DNA of 64,000 nt from Sphaerisporangium corydalis (GCF_025506355.1 NZ_JANZYP010000041.1:24199-88198); one strand, 5' to 3'; counted from the first letter of the stretch, positions 8,086-17,299 are shown. The notes: a model not told the origin generated them from the sequence alone. A program made the numbers and translations.

Positions 8086-11000
8086 TCACTTGATCTCGTA
8101 GGCCCTGGTGACGGTCTCGGCGAAGGTGTTACCGCCGGTGTCGGCGACCTTGACGCGCAGCGAGGCGAACCTGCCGCGGGTGAGGACCGGGTGCCAGGTC
8201 TCGGCGGACCAGGTGCCCTTGCCCGACGGGAGCACCAGCGTGGGCAGCCAGGTGCGTCCGTCGTCGTAGGAGATGTCCACGGTGACCGCGCTCACCCTCA
8301 GGTCGGGCGAGCCGTCCTGGCGCTGGACCCGCAGCGGGATGCGCATGTGGCCGGTGCCGGCGCGGTTGCGGTCGTCCAGCTCCGGGGTGATCCTGACGGC
8401 CAGCAGGGGCAGCACCTGCCGCTTGCCCGGTGCGGGGGTCTTCGACCTGAACCGCCACTCCGCGGCGACCCGCGTGGACACCTTGGTCATGGCCGGGTCG
8501 CGGTCGGCGGTCATGGTGAGCCGGTAGTCGCCCTCCTTCCTGTCGGCCGGCACCTCGACGTTGCCGACCAGGTAGTCGGAGGTGAACACCTCCTTGCCGT
8601 CGCGGTAGAGCCTGGCCCGAGGGGCGAGGTACTCGCCGTAGGAGAGGCGCTCGGGCACCCCGTCCTCGAACAGCCCGGTGGCGAACTGCAGCAGGTTCTC
8701 CTCACGCCAGGACAGGTCGCCGCCGGGGGTGAGGCCGGCCGCGAAGACGCCGTTGTTCCAGCGGTCGGAGGTCTTCTGGCCGGCGCGGTAGAGGGTGGTC
8801 CTGCCGAAGAAGAACTGGTCGACGTTGTCCCAGCCCTCCGACGCCTTGTACTGGATGAAGGACGGGTACCAGCCGGTGTCGCCGGGCGTGTAGTACTCGG
8901 TCCGGTGGAAGGGGAGCGGGAACCTGGACACCTCGCCGTACGGCATCCAGGCCATCTCCTTCCCGTACAGCACGGGCAGGGCGAAGTGCTCGCCGAGCTT
9001 GGCGTCCTGCTGGGTGGCGTACGTGGAGGTGACCTCGGCGAGGTCGCGGCGGCGCGGGCGGTAGCCGGGGTCGGCGGGGATGCGCGGCTCGGCCTTCATC
9101 AGGTGGTAGAAGTACGGGCTGTCGTCGTAGGTGCCGTCGCCCTTCGGCTTGGCCCACTGGGTCCAGCGGTAGTACGCGAAGTTCTTGCTCGCCGCGCGGG
9201 CCGTGGGGATGGCCTTGATGCCCTGAATGCGGTCGGTCCCCCACATGCCGCCCAGGTCGACGTCCACGCCCATGGGCTGGACGCCGTCGGCGAGCTGGAG
9301 CATGCCGAGCAGGCCGATGGCCAGCCGCGCGGTCGGCTCCTCGGTGCGCACGTCCACCGGCTTGGCCTGGCGGGCGTCGGCGGCGACGGTGCGGTCGGCC
9401 TTGAGCGTGAACTCCGGGTCGGCGGCCATCACCAGGGTGCCGTCCTGGTCGGCCATGAGGGTGACGACCGTGTAGCGGTGTCCCTTCTCCAGCCGCAGGT
9501 CCAGCGCGCCACCGGAGACGTCGTAGTTGGTCTGCTCCTTGAGGTCGAGGTCGATCACCCCGGCGAAGGCGGCCGCGGGGGGTTGTCCGTCGGTGCCGGT
9601 GAAGGCCAGCTTGAGCGCGCGCTTCTCAGGTTCGACCCGGACGCCGATGCCGGTGCGCACGGAGACCCCGGCGCCGGCGGCGATGACCGTGCCGCTGTAC
9701 ATGCCGATCGCGGTCGGCTCCGCGGTCACCCCGACCCGGGCGGTGCCGTGGGCGGGCACCTCCACCGTGGTGGCGCTGAGCTTGAACGGCATCACCGTCT
9801 CACCGTGGCCGTCCTTGGCGATCACGCTCAGGTCCAGCTTGACGGCGGTGTCGCCGTCGTTGCGGTAGGTGAGCGTGTGCTCGACCGGTGCGGGGGCGGG
9901 CAGCTCGAACTCTCCCATGCTCAGCGAGGCCGGTTCGGTCGTGACCTGCTGGGCGACGGCGCGGGCGACGTCCACGCGGCCCGAGCCCTGGACGTAGGCG
10001 CCCAGCTCGTCGCCGGGCGCGGTGGAGGCCATCAGCGCCGCCTTGATCTGGGCGGCCTTCCAGTCGGGGTGCCGGCCGGCGACGATCGCCGCCGACCCCG
10101 TCACGTGCGGGGTGGCCATGGAGGTCCCGCTCATCTCGGTGTAGGAGTCGTCCACCGGGGAGCCCGCGGCGGTGTCCGCGGCCCTGGCGGCGACGATGCC
10201 CACGCCCGGGGCGATCAGGTCGGGCTTGACCGCGCCGTCGCCGGCGCGCGGGCCGGTGCTGCTGAACTCGGCGACCGTGTCGTCGTCGCGGAAGGAGGCG
10301 CCGACCGACAGTGCGCTGTCGGCACTGCTCGGCGAGCCGAGCGTCTGCGGGCCGTCGTTGCCGGACGCGACGACGAACAGCGTGCCGTACTGCTCCGACA
10401 GGGTGTTGAGGGCCTGCTCCACCGGGTCGAGGCCGGGCACGTCGGGGCTGCCGAGGCTGAGGTTGGCGACGCGGGCACCGTTCTCCGCCGCCCAGGTCAT
10501 GGCCTCGATGATGCCCGAGTCCGGGCAGTTGCCGCTCTGCTCGCAGATCTTGCCGATCAGGAGCTTCGCGCCGGGGGCGACGCCCTTGTACCGGCCGCCC
10601 GACGCGGCGCCGGATCCGGCGATCGTGGCGGCGACGTGCGTGCCGTGGCCGTTGAGGTCGCGGACGTCCGGCTCGGAGGTGAAGTTCTCGGACTTCACGA
10701 CCAGGCCTTGCAGGTCGGGGTGACCGGGGTCGTAGCCGCTGTCGAGCACGGCGACGGGGACGTCCTGGCCGGTGTAGCCGGCCTGCCAGGCCAGGGGCGC
10801 GCCGATGTGCGGGACGCTGACGTCCAGGGACAGCTTGGCCTTGCCGTCCAGCCAGATCTTCTCGGGCGCGGCCGCCGTTCTGGCCTGCCCGGACAGCGAC
10901 TTCCACAGCGTGCCGGCGGCGGCGTGGGGCTCGCTCCGGGCGACGCCGTTGATCGCGGGCAGCGGGCGCCCGCCGGCGGTGCGCAGCGTGGCCGCGCCGG

Positions 11001-11412
11001 CCTGGCCGGAGTAGGTCACGATCAGGGGGAGCGCCTGGCTGGCGGCGTCGTCGTAGCCGAACGCGGCGAGCTGGGTGACGTTGAACAGCCGGGGGTCGAG
11101 CCTGCCCGAGGCCAGGAGGGGCATCGCGTCCACCGGGACGATGCTGAGCCCGTCCTTGGCCCGGCGGTGGACGAAGGTGACCTTCTCCCTGCCGGGGCCG
11201 GCCTTGACGTCGAGCTGGGTCTGCTCGCCGGGCAGCGGGCGGAGGGTGACCTTGTCCCCGGTGATGAGGGTGATCGTCTTGGCGGGCCCGGCCGTGCCGG
11301 TGGGCGTGGGGGCCGGGGCCGTCGGGGTGGGGGTGGGGGTCGCCTGGGCTGGCGGAGCGGCCGCTACCAGGGCCACTATCACAGCGCCGATAAGGGCGGT
11401 TCTCTGAAGCAC
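8086..11412 (-). CDS. Secreted S8 family (subtilisin-like) serine peptidase
   Basis: A large extracellular protease of 1108 residues counted from GTG 11412, a start chosen because it opens directly into a signal peptide (LQRTALIGAVIVALVAAA, cleavage near AQA-TP). A Thr/Pro-rich spacer follows. The catalytic triad is visible as D224 (AVLDSGYDP), H256 (GHGTHVA) and S431 (GTSMATPH), with the oxyanion Asn352 in ASGNDGP. About 600 residues of beta-rich C-terminal region follow, probably accessory Ig/Fn3-like domains. The start has only a weak ribosome-binding site. A regulator is transcribed divergently 90 bp away and may control it. Confidence 0.9.
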   Translation of the reverse strand: MLQRTALIGAVIVALVAAAPPAQATPTPTPTAPAPTPTGTAGPAKTITLITGDKVTLRPLPGEQTQLDVKAGPGREKVTFVHRRAKDGLSIVPVDAMPLLASGRLDPRLFNVTQLAAFGYDDAASQALPLIVTYSGQAGAATLRTAGGRPLPAINGVARSEPHAAAGTLWKSLSGQARTAAAPEKIWLDGKAKLSLDVSVPHIGAPLAWQAGYTGQDVPVAVLDSGYDPGHPDLQGLVVKSENFTSEPDVRDLNGHGTHVAATIAGSGAASGGRYKGVAPGAKLLIGKICEQSGNCPDSGIIEAMTWAAENGARVANLSLGSPDVPGLDPVEQALNTLSEQYGTLFVVASGNDGPQTLGSPSSADSALSVGASFRDDDTVAEFSSTGPRAGDGAVKPDLIAPGVGIVAARAADTAAGSPVDDSYTEMSGTSMATPHVTGSAAIVAGRHPDWKAAQIKAALMASTAPGDELGAYVQGSGRVDVARAVAQQVTTEPASLSMGEFELPAPAPVEHTLTYRNDGDTAVKLDLSVIAKDGHGETVMPFKLSATTVEVPAHGTARVGVTAEPTAIGMYSGTVIAAGAGVSVRTGIGVRVEPEKRALKLAFTGTDGQPPAAAFAGVIDLDLKEQTNYDVSGGALDLRLEKGHRYTVVTLMADQDGTLVMAADPEFTLKADRTVAADARQAKPVDVRTEEPTARLAIGLLGMLQLADGVQPMGVDVDLGGMWGTDRIQGIKAIPTARAASKNFAYYRWTQWAKPKGDGTYDDSPYFYHLMKAEPRIPADPGYRPRRRDLAEVTSTYATQQDAKLGEHFALPVLYGKEMAWMPYGEVSRFPLPFHRTEYYTPGDTGWYPSFIQYKASEGWDNVDQFFFGRTTLYRAGQKTSDRWNNGVFAAGLTPGGDLSWREENLLQFATGLFEDGVPERLSYGEYLAPRARLYRDGKEVFTSDYLVGNVEVPADRKEGDYRLTMTADRDPAMTKVSTRVAAEWRFRSKTPAPGKRQVLPLLAVRITPELDDRNRAGTGHMRIPLRVQRQDGSPDLRVSAVTVDISYDDGRTWLPTLVLPSGKGTWSAETWHPVLTRGRFASLRVKVADTGGNTFAETVTRAYEIK

Positions 11413-11503
11413 AATCCGATTTCTAACGGTATGCGAATTTTGGTGACAAGGTGGTTCGTGTGGCCTATTGCGGCAGTCGCCGGAAGTGGCCAAGATCTTA
11501 GGC

Positions 11504-12514
11504 GTGCTTGATGACGGCCCGGCGCTGGAAGTGGTGGGGATCAGCGAATTCGACGAGCGCATCTACCGAGAGGTGCTCGCCTGCCCCGGCATCACGGTGC
11601 AGGAGCTCGTCATGCGGAGCGGCGAGAGCTCGGGGCGCATCCAGACCTCCCTGAGCAGGATCCGCGCCAAAGGCCTGGTCAGCCGCCTGTGGGGCCGGTC
11701 GCCCCGCTGGACGGCGACCAACCCGGGGACCGCCATCCGCTCGCTGGTGCGCGGCCTGCAGAGCGACCTCGACCGGCTCACCGACACCGCCGACCAGCTT
11801 GAGGCGGCCTTCCGCACCGTCGGCCAGGACCCGGAGGAGGGCGGCCAGTTCGAGGTGCTGGCGGCGCCCGAGGAGCAGGCCCGGTGGTACGTCCGGCTGC
11901 AGCAGGAGGCCAAGGAGGAGGTACTGACCTTCGACCGGCCCCCGTACGTGCTGGACTACCACAACCCGCTGCAGACCGGCCTGCTCCGCAAGGGCGTCCG
12001 CTACCGGACCATCTACGTGCCGGAGGCGTTCGACCACTCGGGGGCGCTCGACGAGCTGGGCAGTCTGGTCAAGGCGGGCGAGGAGGCGCGGGTCCTGCCC
12101 GAGCTGCCGTTCAAGATGGCGATCGTCGACCGGTGGCGCGCGGTCATGCCACTGCACATGGACACGCCGCTGACGCGCGGCGTGCTGATCAAGGGGTCCA
12201 CCATGGTGGTGGCCCTGGTCGAGCTGTTCGAGCGCCTGTGGCAGGAGGCGCTTCCGATGAGCCCGCAGCCCGCGCCGCGCGGCGGCGTGCCGGAGCCGGC
12301 CGGGGGCGGGGAACAGGAGTGGGCCGAGCTCGACCCGGAGGACCAGCGGCTGCTGACGCTGCTCTCGGCCGGGCTCAAGGACGACGCCATCGCCCGGCAG
12401 CTCGGCACCAGCCCGCGCAGCCTCCGCCGCCGGCTGCGCCACCTGCTGGACGAGCTGAACGCCGAGACCCGCTTCCAGGCGGGCGCCCAGGCCAGCCGCC
12501 GCGGCCTCGTGTGA
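11504..12514 (+). CDS. TrmB/LuxR-type transcriptional regulator
   Basis: The regulator has about 336 residues. The N-terminus (FDERIYREVLACPGITVQEL) is a TrmB-like winged helix. The middle resembles the effector domain of TrmB/LuxR hybrids. The C-terminus carries a second helix-turn-helix of LuxR type (LLTLLSAGLKDDAIARQLG, SPRSLRRRLRHL). The start is uncertain: GTG 11504 gives the family-like N-terminus, while GTG 11486 and TTG 11468 are also in frame and none has a good ribosome-binding site. It is divergent from the secreted subtilisin, whose expression it may govern. Its stop codon lies inside the first unit of a tandem array. Confidence 0.8.
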   Translation: MLDDGPALEVVGISEFDERIYREVLACPGITVQELVMRSGESSGRIQTSLSRIRAKGLVSRLWGRSPRWTATNPGTAIRSLVRGLQSDLDRLTDTADQLEAAFRTVGQDPEEGGQFEVLAAPEEQARWYVRLQQEAKEEVLTFDRPPYVLDYHNPLQTGLLRKGVRYRTIYVPEAFDHSGALDELGSLVKAGEEARVLPELPFKMAIVDRWRAVMPLHMDTPLTRGVLIKGSTMVVALVELFERLWQEALPMSPQPAPRGGVPEPAGGGEQEWAELDPEDQRLLTLLSAGLKDDAIARQLGTSPRSLRRRLRHLLDELNAETRFQAGAQASRRGLV

Positions 12515-12643
12515 CACGGCCTCGTGTGACACGGCCTCGTGTGACACGGCCTCGTGTGACGCTGCGTCGTGTGACGCTGCGTCGTGTGACGCTGCGTCGT
12601 GTGACGCTGCGTCGTGTGACGCTGCGTCGTGTGACGCGGCCTC
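12509..12643. repeat. Nine-unit 15-bp tandem array
   Basis: Three GTGTGACACGGCCTC units, five GTGTGACGCTGCGTC units and one mixed unit run without interruption. The array begins on the stop codon of the regulator gene. Every unit has TGA in that gene's frame, so it cannot extend the protein. Confidence 0.95.
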
Positions 12644-12675
12644 TTTGACGTGGCCTTTGACGCGGTCGGCCGCCG

Positions 12676-12713
12676 CCGGGAGGTCGCGGGGAGCCGGGAG
12701 GGGGACCTCCCGG
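12676..12713. terminator. Hairpin between convergent genes
   Basis: CCGGGAGGTC and GACCTCCCGG form a 10-bp stem with an 18-nt loop just 3' of the PQQ-type gene (minus strand). Confidence 0.55.
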
Positions 12714-12722
12714 CCGCCCGTT

Positions 12723-14636
12723 CTAGGGACCGGTGCAGGTGACCGAGGCCGGCACGGCGTTCGTGCTGCCGTTCCAGCTACCGAGGAAGCCGAACACCGT
12801 GGTGCCGTTCGCGGGCACGGACCCGTTGTAGGAGACGTTCCTGACCGTGATGTTGGCGCCGCTCGCGGTCGCGGTGCCGCTCCAGATCTGCGTGATCGTC
12901 TGACCATTGGCGAAGGCCCACCGCACGGTCCATCCGCTGATCGGCGCGGTGCCGGCGCGGACCGTCACCTCGGCCTGGAAGCCGCCCTGCCACTGGGAGA
13001 TGACGCGGTAGGTGGCGGCGCATGCCCCGACCGTCGGTGTCGGTGTCGGCGTGGGGGTCGGTGTCGGTGTAGGACCGGGGAGCCTGAACGAGTAGAACCT
13101 CGTGCTCGCCGTACCCCCGCGCGAGTAGCCGTTGCCCCAGTAGAGCCGCCCTCCGACGATCGCCGGGCCGGCGTTGGACGAGCCCGCGCCCTGGTACTCC
13201 CACAGCACGCGGCCGGTGGCGGCGTCCAGCGCGTACATGTAGTTGTTCATCGAACCCGCGAACATCACCCCGTTGGCGTACGTGACCGGGCCGATCGACC
13301 GTCCGCCGTGCGGCTCGGGCACCTGCCAGAGGAGCCGCCCGGTCGCCGCGTCCAGCGCCCCGAACGAGCTGTAGGTGATCGTCTGCCCGTTGGGGAGCTG
13401 GTGCGAGAGGTTGCCGGCGTTGCTCGACGTGAAGAACACGCGCTGCCCGTCGGTGGCGGTGCCCCACTGGATGCCGCCCTGCGTCGAGCCGGGGCCGACC
13501 GAGGCGCTCCAGATGATCGCGCCGGTGGCCGCGTCGAGCATCCAGAACTCGCCGCTCTTCTGGCCCGCGCCCACGGCGCGGCGGGTCGTCCCGTTCGGGC
13601 CGGGGATCGTGTACAGGTGGGTGCCGTCGCCGGTGTCGTGGTCCGGGCCCGGGTTCGGGCAGTTGTTCGGCGGGGACCCCGGCAGGCAGGCGAAGTTCCA
13701 CTCGTCGAAGCGGGGCGGCCCGGTGTTCCACTTGATCGCGCCCGTGGTGAGGTCCATCGCGATGATGGAGTCCTTGGCGTTCCAGGTCGGCAGGCACTGT
13801 TGCGGCGTGCCGCCGTTGCTCTGGCACGTGGTCGCGCTCTGCGGGATCGAGTAGTTCTGCCCGGTGCCGATGAAGATCGTGTTGCTGGCGGGGTCGATGC
13901 TCGGCGTGGTGCCCCACACCGACCCGCCGCTGAAGATGTCGCCGCCCGGCCCCTGGTCCGGCAGGGTGTACGACTTCCACCGCCGCGCCCCGGTGGCCGC
14001 GTCGATCGCCACCAGGCTGCCGCGGAACGTGCAGCAGTCGTACGAGGTGTCGGTGGCCAGGGAGAACTCGTCGGAGGAGACGCCCTGGTACAGGACGCCC
14101 TCGTGGTACACCGCCCCGCCGGTCAGCACGGCCCGAGGGTGCGTGTCGGTCGCCACGTTCCACCGGAGGTCGCCGTTGGCGACGTCGATCGCCAGCAGCC
14201 GGGCGCCGGACTGGGTGCCGATATAGACGGTGTCGCCGGCCACGACCGGGCTGGTGCGGGACACCACGGTGCCGCTCGCGCCCACGTAGGAGGCGACCGA
14301 ACGGGACCAGATCACCTGGCCGGTGTTCGCGTCCACCTTGTGGAAGTATCCGCCCCAGTCCGGGAAGTAGACCGCGCCGTTCACCACGGCGGGCGTCGCC
14401 GAGACGTCGCCCCGCGTGGTGTAGGTCCAGTTGAGCGCCAGCCCGCCCACCGTCGTCGTGCTGAGCAGGTTCTCGGTCGGGTTGGACCGGCTGTTGCCGA
14501 TGTTCTGCCCGCCCATGGACCATTGCGGATCGTCCGCGGCACCCGCGGGCGCGGTGGTGGCCACCATGAAAGCAGCCGCCGCGCACGCCATGGCGACCGC
14601 GGACACGGTCACCGCTCTCCTAATAATTGATGCCAC
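12723..14636 (-). CDS. Secreted PQQ-type beta-propeller dehydrogenase-like protein with C-terminal CBM2
   Basis: The 637-residue secreted protein starts at GTG 14636 behind AGGGAGG. Residues 1-33 are a signal peptide. Residues 35-520 form propeller repeats with recurring tryptophan-docking motifs (LDAATGRVLWEY, VDANTGQVIWSR), like PQQ-dependent polyvinyl-alcohol and alcohol dehydrogenases. A vicinal Cys201-Cys202 pair (YDCCTF) recalls the disulfide ring of quinoproteins. A Thr-Pro linker (522-535) leads to a family 2 carbohydrate-binding module bounded by cysteines 539 and 634. No cytochrome c CxxCH motif is present, so an external electron acceptor would be needed. A role in oxidising sugars or polymers bound to plant cell wall is inference. 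Confidence 0.85.
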   Translation of the reverse strand: MASIIRRAVTVSAVAMACAAAAFMVATTAPAGAADDPQWSMGGQNIGNSRSNPTENLLSTTTVGGLALNWTYTTRGDVSATPAVVNGAVYFPDWGGYFHKVDANTGQVIWSRSVASYVGASGTVVSRTSPVVAGDTVYIGTQSGARLLAIDVANGDLRWNVATDTHPRAVLTGGAVYHEGVLYQGVSSDEFSLATDTSYDCCTFRGSLVAIDAATGARRWKSYTLPDQGPGGDIFSGGSVWGTTPSIDPASNTIFIGTGQNYSIPQSATTCQSNGGTPQQCLPTWNAKDSIIAMDLTTGAIKWNTGPPRFDEWNFACLPGSPPNNCPNPGPDHDTGDGTHLYTIPGPNGTTRRAVGAGQKSGEFWMLDAATGAIIWSASVGPGSTQGGIQWGTATDGQRVFFTSSNAGNLSHQLPNGQTITYSSFGALDAATGRLLWQVPEPHGGRSIGPVTYANGVMFAGSMNNYMYALDAATGRVLWEYQGAGSSNAGPAIVGGRLYWGNGYSRGGTASTRFYSFRLPGPTPTPTPTPTPTPTVGACAATYRVISQWQGGFQAEVTVRAGTAPISGWTVRWAFANGQTITQIWSGTATASGANITVRNVSYNGSVPANGTTVFGFLGSWNGSTNAVPASVTCTGP

Positions 14637-14965
14637 ATCGCCTCCCTAATCGATTGCAGCAGACGAAACGCAATATAACTCTCGGCGGAATGGCTTCCTT
14701 GAAACGTTCACCCTGGCCGGGTTATTCGAAACATTTCTTCGATATCCGCAGGTCACTGGAGGACTCCGGTTTCGTCCACGGCATGAGCCCTGGTCAGAGG
14801 CCTGAATAAACCATTCCGGTTCGAGAACTCCCACCCATGAAGTCCACGCCCGGCCGCCGCCTTCGAAAGCGAAATCCCCCCGTCGGTCGCAACCCGCCCA
14901 GCGGAAAAGCCGTCTTCTCCTGCACGGCGCCGCGGGCGACCTGGAGAAGGTCACAGGGCGGCCTG
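14637..14965. other. Divergent promoter region, no gene
   Basis: This region separates the secreted PQQ-type gene from the MerR gene. It is less GC-rich than its flanks over 14.65-14.80 kb, as expected of a promoter, but I could assign no element to the PQQ-type gene. Confidence 0.4.
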
Positions 14966-14986
14966 TTGACTCTGACACCGTGTCAG
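14966..14986 (+). promoter_or_regulatory. MerR-type promoter/operator
   Basis: A -35-like TTGACT is followed at once by CTGACAC-C-GTGTCAG, a 7+1+7 inverted repeat in the position typical of MerR-family operators. It ends 16 bp before the GTG of the MerR gene, so autoregulation is likely. Confidence 0.7.
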
Positions 14987-15002
14987 GGGCCAGCATGGAG
15001 CC

Positions 15003-15836
15003 GTGTTCAGCATCGGAGAGTTCGCCGCGCTCGGTCGTGTGTCCGTGCGCATGCTGCGTCACTACGACGCGATCGGGCTGCTCAGGCCGGCGGAGATCCA
15101 CCCGGTCAGCGGCTACCGCTACTACCAGGCCGACCAGCTGCGCCGGCTCAACCGGGTCATCGCCCTGAAGGACCTCGGCCTGACCCTCGAGAAGGTCGCC
15201 GACATCCTCGACGACAAGGTCGGCATCGCCGAACTGCACGGCATGCTCCGGCTGCGCAGAGCACAACTGGAGGCGCAGCTGTCCTCGGACGCCGCCCGGC
15301 TGACCCGGGTCGAGGCACGGCTGCGCATGATCGAAGAGGAGGGTCACATGGACACCGAGGACGTCGTGCTGAAGGGGGTCGCGCCCGCTCGCGTCGCCGA
15401 ACTGTCGGCGCGGGCCGCCAGTTACGAGGGCGAGGACATCGGCCCGGTGATCGGGCCGCTGTACCAGGAGATCTGCCGGCGCATGGATGTCGCCGGCGTG
15501 TGTCCGTCCGGGCCGTCGATCGCGTACTACACGGCCGCCCCCGGGGAGACGGGGGACGGGCAGGCGGTGCTGGTCCACGCGGCCGTGGAAGTGGCCCGCG
15601 ACACCGGCCCCGGCCGGGAGTTCGACGTCCTGGACCTCCCGGGCATCGAGTCCGCCGCGACGATCGTGCACCGTGGCCCCATGGACGAAGCGGACCGGAG
15701 CATGCAGATCCTGGCCCGCTGGATCGACGACAACGGCTACAAACCCCTGGGCTACGCCCGAGAGGTATGCCTGCAAATGAACGAGAACCCCGCCAACTGG
15801 GTCCACGAGTTCCAGCTCGCCGTCTCCAAGGCCTAG
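15003..15836 (+). CDS. MerR-family regulator with GyrI-like effector domain
   Basis: The 277-residue regulator starts at GTG 15003 behind a GGAG. Residues 1-70 are a MerR winged helix (FSIGEFAALGRVSVRMLRHYD, then GYRYYQADQL). Residues 75-120 form the dimerisation coiled coil. The remainder is a GyrI-like ligand-binding domain (VAELSARAASYEGEDIG, CLQMNENPANW), the class that binds hydrophobic or cationic drugs. No transporter is adjacent, so its targets beyond itself are unknown. Confidence 0.9.
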   Translation: MFSIGEFAALGRVSVRMLRHYDAIGLLRPAEIHPVSGYRYYQADQLRRLNRVIALKDLGLTLEKVADILDDKVGIAELHGMLRLRRAQLEAQLSSDAARLTRVEARLRMIEEEGHMDTEDVVLKGVAPARVAELSARAASYEGEDIGPVIGPLYQEICRRMDVAGVCPSGPSIAYYTAAPGETGDGQAVLVHAAVEVARDTGPGREFDVLDLPGIESAATIVHRGPMDEADRSMQILARWIDDNGYKPLGYAREVCLQMNENPANWVHEFQLAVSKA

Positions 15837-15849
15837 GCGAACCGATCGG

Positions 15850-16395
15850 CTAGCCGGCGGCCGGGACGTAGGTCAGGTTGAGGACGCCGGTTCGGAAGGT
15901 CTCCGATTCGACCAGCTTCAGCGGGTGGGCCGGGGTGCCGTCGAACAGGCGCCGGCCCTGGCCGAGGGCGATCGGGTGGAGGAGGAGGCGCAGCTCGTCG
16001 AGGAGGCCGTTGGCGAGCAGCCACCGTACGGTCGTCGCGGAGCCGGACATCTGGATGTCGCCGTCGGTCCGCTCCTTGATCTCGCGCACCTGGGCCGCGA
16101 CGTCACCGGAGATGACGGTGGTGTTGTTCCAGTCCGCCTTCTCCAGGGTGTCCGACACGACGTACTTGCGGGCGTTGTTGATGAACTTGGCGAAGTCCTG
16201 GTCGGTGTCCGTCGTCGTCCAGTAGGCCGACCACTCCTCGTACAGCGTGCGGCCCATGAGGAACGCCGCCGCGGTCTGCATGCCCGCCTCGACCGCGGCG
16301 CCCATCTCGTCGTTGAAGTACGGGAAGTGCCACTGGTCCGGCGCCTCGACCACACCGTCAAGGGAGATGAAGAAGTTCGAGATGATCTTGCCCAT
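15850..16395 (-). CDS. Dihydrofolate reductase-like (RibD C-terminal domain) protein
   Basis: The 181-residue protein of the RibD_C/DHFR-like family begins MGKIISNFFISLDGVVEAPD, the usual first strand, with LMGRTLYEEWSAYW in the middle and the nucleotide-site motif QMSGSATTVRWLL followed by LLLHPIALGQGRRLF. I use ATG 16395, preceded by GGAG, rather than the longer frame. Proteins of this stand-alone group are reductases of unknown substrate, common next to regulators in actinomycetes. It converges on the MerR gene with 13 bp between the stops. Confidence 0.85.
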   Translation of the reverse strand: MGKIISNFFISLDGVVEAPDQWHFPYFNDEMGAAVEAGMQTAAAFLMGRTLYEEWSAYWTTTDTDQDFAKFINNARKYVVSDTLEKADWNNTTVISGDVAAQVREIKERTDGDIQMSGSATTVRWLLANGLLDELRLLLHPIALGQGRRLFDGTPAHPLKLVESETFRTGVLNLTYVPAAG

Positions 16396-16503
16396 TGTGC
16401 TAGCTCCGTTCGGCGGGTCCGGGGCCGTCCTGCTCGGCCCGGCACGAACGAAGCTAGCGGCTCGCCACGACATTTCCTAAGCCAAGACCGTGTGGCGGGC
16501 CGG

Positions 16504-16534
16504 GGGCGGGGACGGCGCTGGGCCGTCCCCGCCC
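16504..16534. terminator. Hairpin terminator
   Basis: GGGCGGGGACGGC and its exact complement form a 13-bp stem with a 5-nt loop, 3' of the GNAT gene on the minus strand. Confidence 0.75.
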
Positions 16535-16537
16535 AGG

Positions 16538-17299
16538 TCAGCCTCCGAGCGCCATGTACAGGCGGGTGCCCTGGGGGCGGTAGCCGACGCGTTCGTAGAC
16601 GCGGCGTGATCCCTCACCCCCGTACTCCAGCCACACCGACCGCGCCCCCTGGGCGAACATGACCTCGGTCAGCGCGGCGGTGACGGAGGCGGCGATGCCA
16701 CGTCCGCGGAAGGCGGGGCGCGTGCCCACGCCCGCCAGCTCCGAGGTGCCCACGGCCGGTGCGGAGCAGGAGGCCCCGCCGGCGCAGCGGCCGTCGGGCG
16801 CCCGGACGAACCGCACGGCCCCGCCGCTCTCCTGGATGCGGCGCAACCGGGCCACGCCCTCCGGCGAGGAGGCGAACTCCCCGTTGAACGCCTCGGCCAA
16901 GGCGGCGTCGATCGACGCGTAGTCCTCGTCCGTCGACGGGGTCTCCACAAGGAGCACGGCCGGTTCGAGGACCGGTGGCATCGTCAGCGTGGCAGGAGTG
17001 CAGACCAGGTACTCGTGTACCTCCTCCGTGGTGAATCCCGCCTCGCGCAACGCGGGCTCGACGGCGGGCGCGGCGTCCGGCGCGAACTCCAGCCGGGGCT
17101 TGAGGCCGCGCTCGCGGAACGCCTCGATCAGCGCGGCGACGTCCTGGCCGGTCGGCCGGGCGCCGGGTTCGGGGGTCGCGTAGTTGATGTGCGGGCTGGT
17201 GGTGCCGGGGTCGAACCCCGCGACGAAGCCACCGGTCTGGACGACCACGGGGCGGCGGCGGAGGTTGGCTACGGCGAAGCTCTGGACGTTGGTGTCCAC
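16538..17299 (-). CDS. GNAT-family N-acetyltransferase
   Basis: The 253-residue protein starts at GTG 17299, chosen for the upstream GTGAGGT. The C-terminal half carries the acetyl-CoA loop VGTRPAFRGRGIAASVTAAL and the closing YERVGYRPQGTRLYMAL. The N-terminal half is more diverged and may be a second, degenerate GNAT-like lobe. The acceptor substrate is unknown, and it stands alone between terminators. Confidence 0.85.
   Translation of the reverse strand: MDTNVQSFAVANLRRRPVVVQTGGFVAGFDPGTTSPHINYATPEPGARPTGQDVAALIEAFRERGLKPRLEFAPDAAPAVEPALREAGFTTEEVHEYLVCTPATLTMPPVLEPAVLLVETPSTDEDYASIDAALAEAFNGEFASSPEGVARLRRIQESGGAVRFVRAPDGRCAGGASCSAPAVGTSELAGVGTRPAFRGRGIAASVTAALTEVMFAQGARSVWLEYGGEGSRRVYERVGYRPQGTRLYMALGG

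Noticed and set aside
8041..11511. Very long open frame opposite the subtilisin gene
   Set aside because: It mirrors the codon structure of the real gene, has no domain or signal, and the subtilisin triad is clear on the minus strand.
12509..12643. CRISPR-like array
   Set aside because: The units are contiguous 15-mers without spacers and no cas gene is near.
11884..12648. Coding of the 15-bp array as an RVTRP/RVTLR repeat protein
   Set aside because: That frame runs inside the regulator gene in the wrong register and has no start signal.
12645..14630. Long open frame opposite the PQQ-type gene
   Set aside because: Arg/Gly/Val-rich with no fold; the secreted propeller plus CBM2 is convincing.
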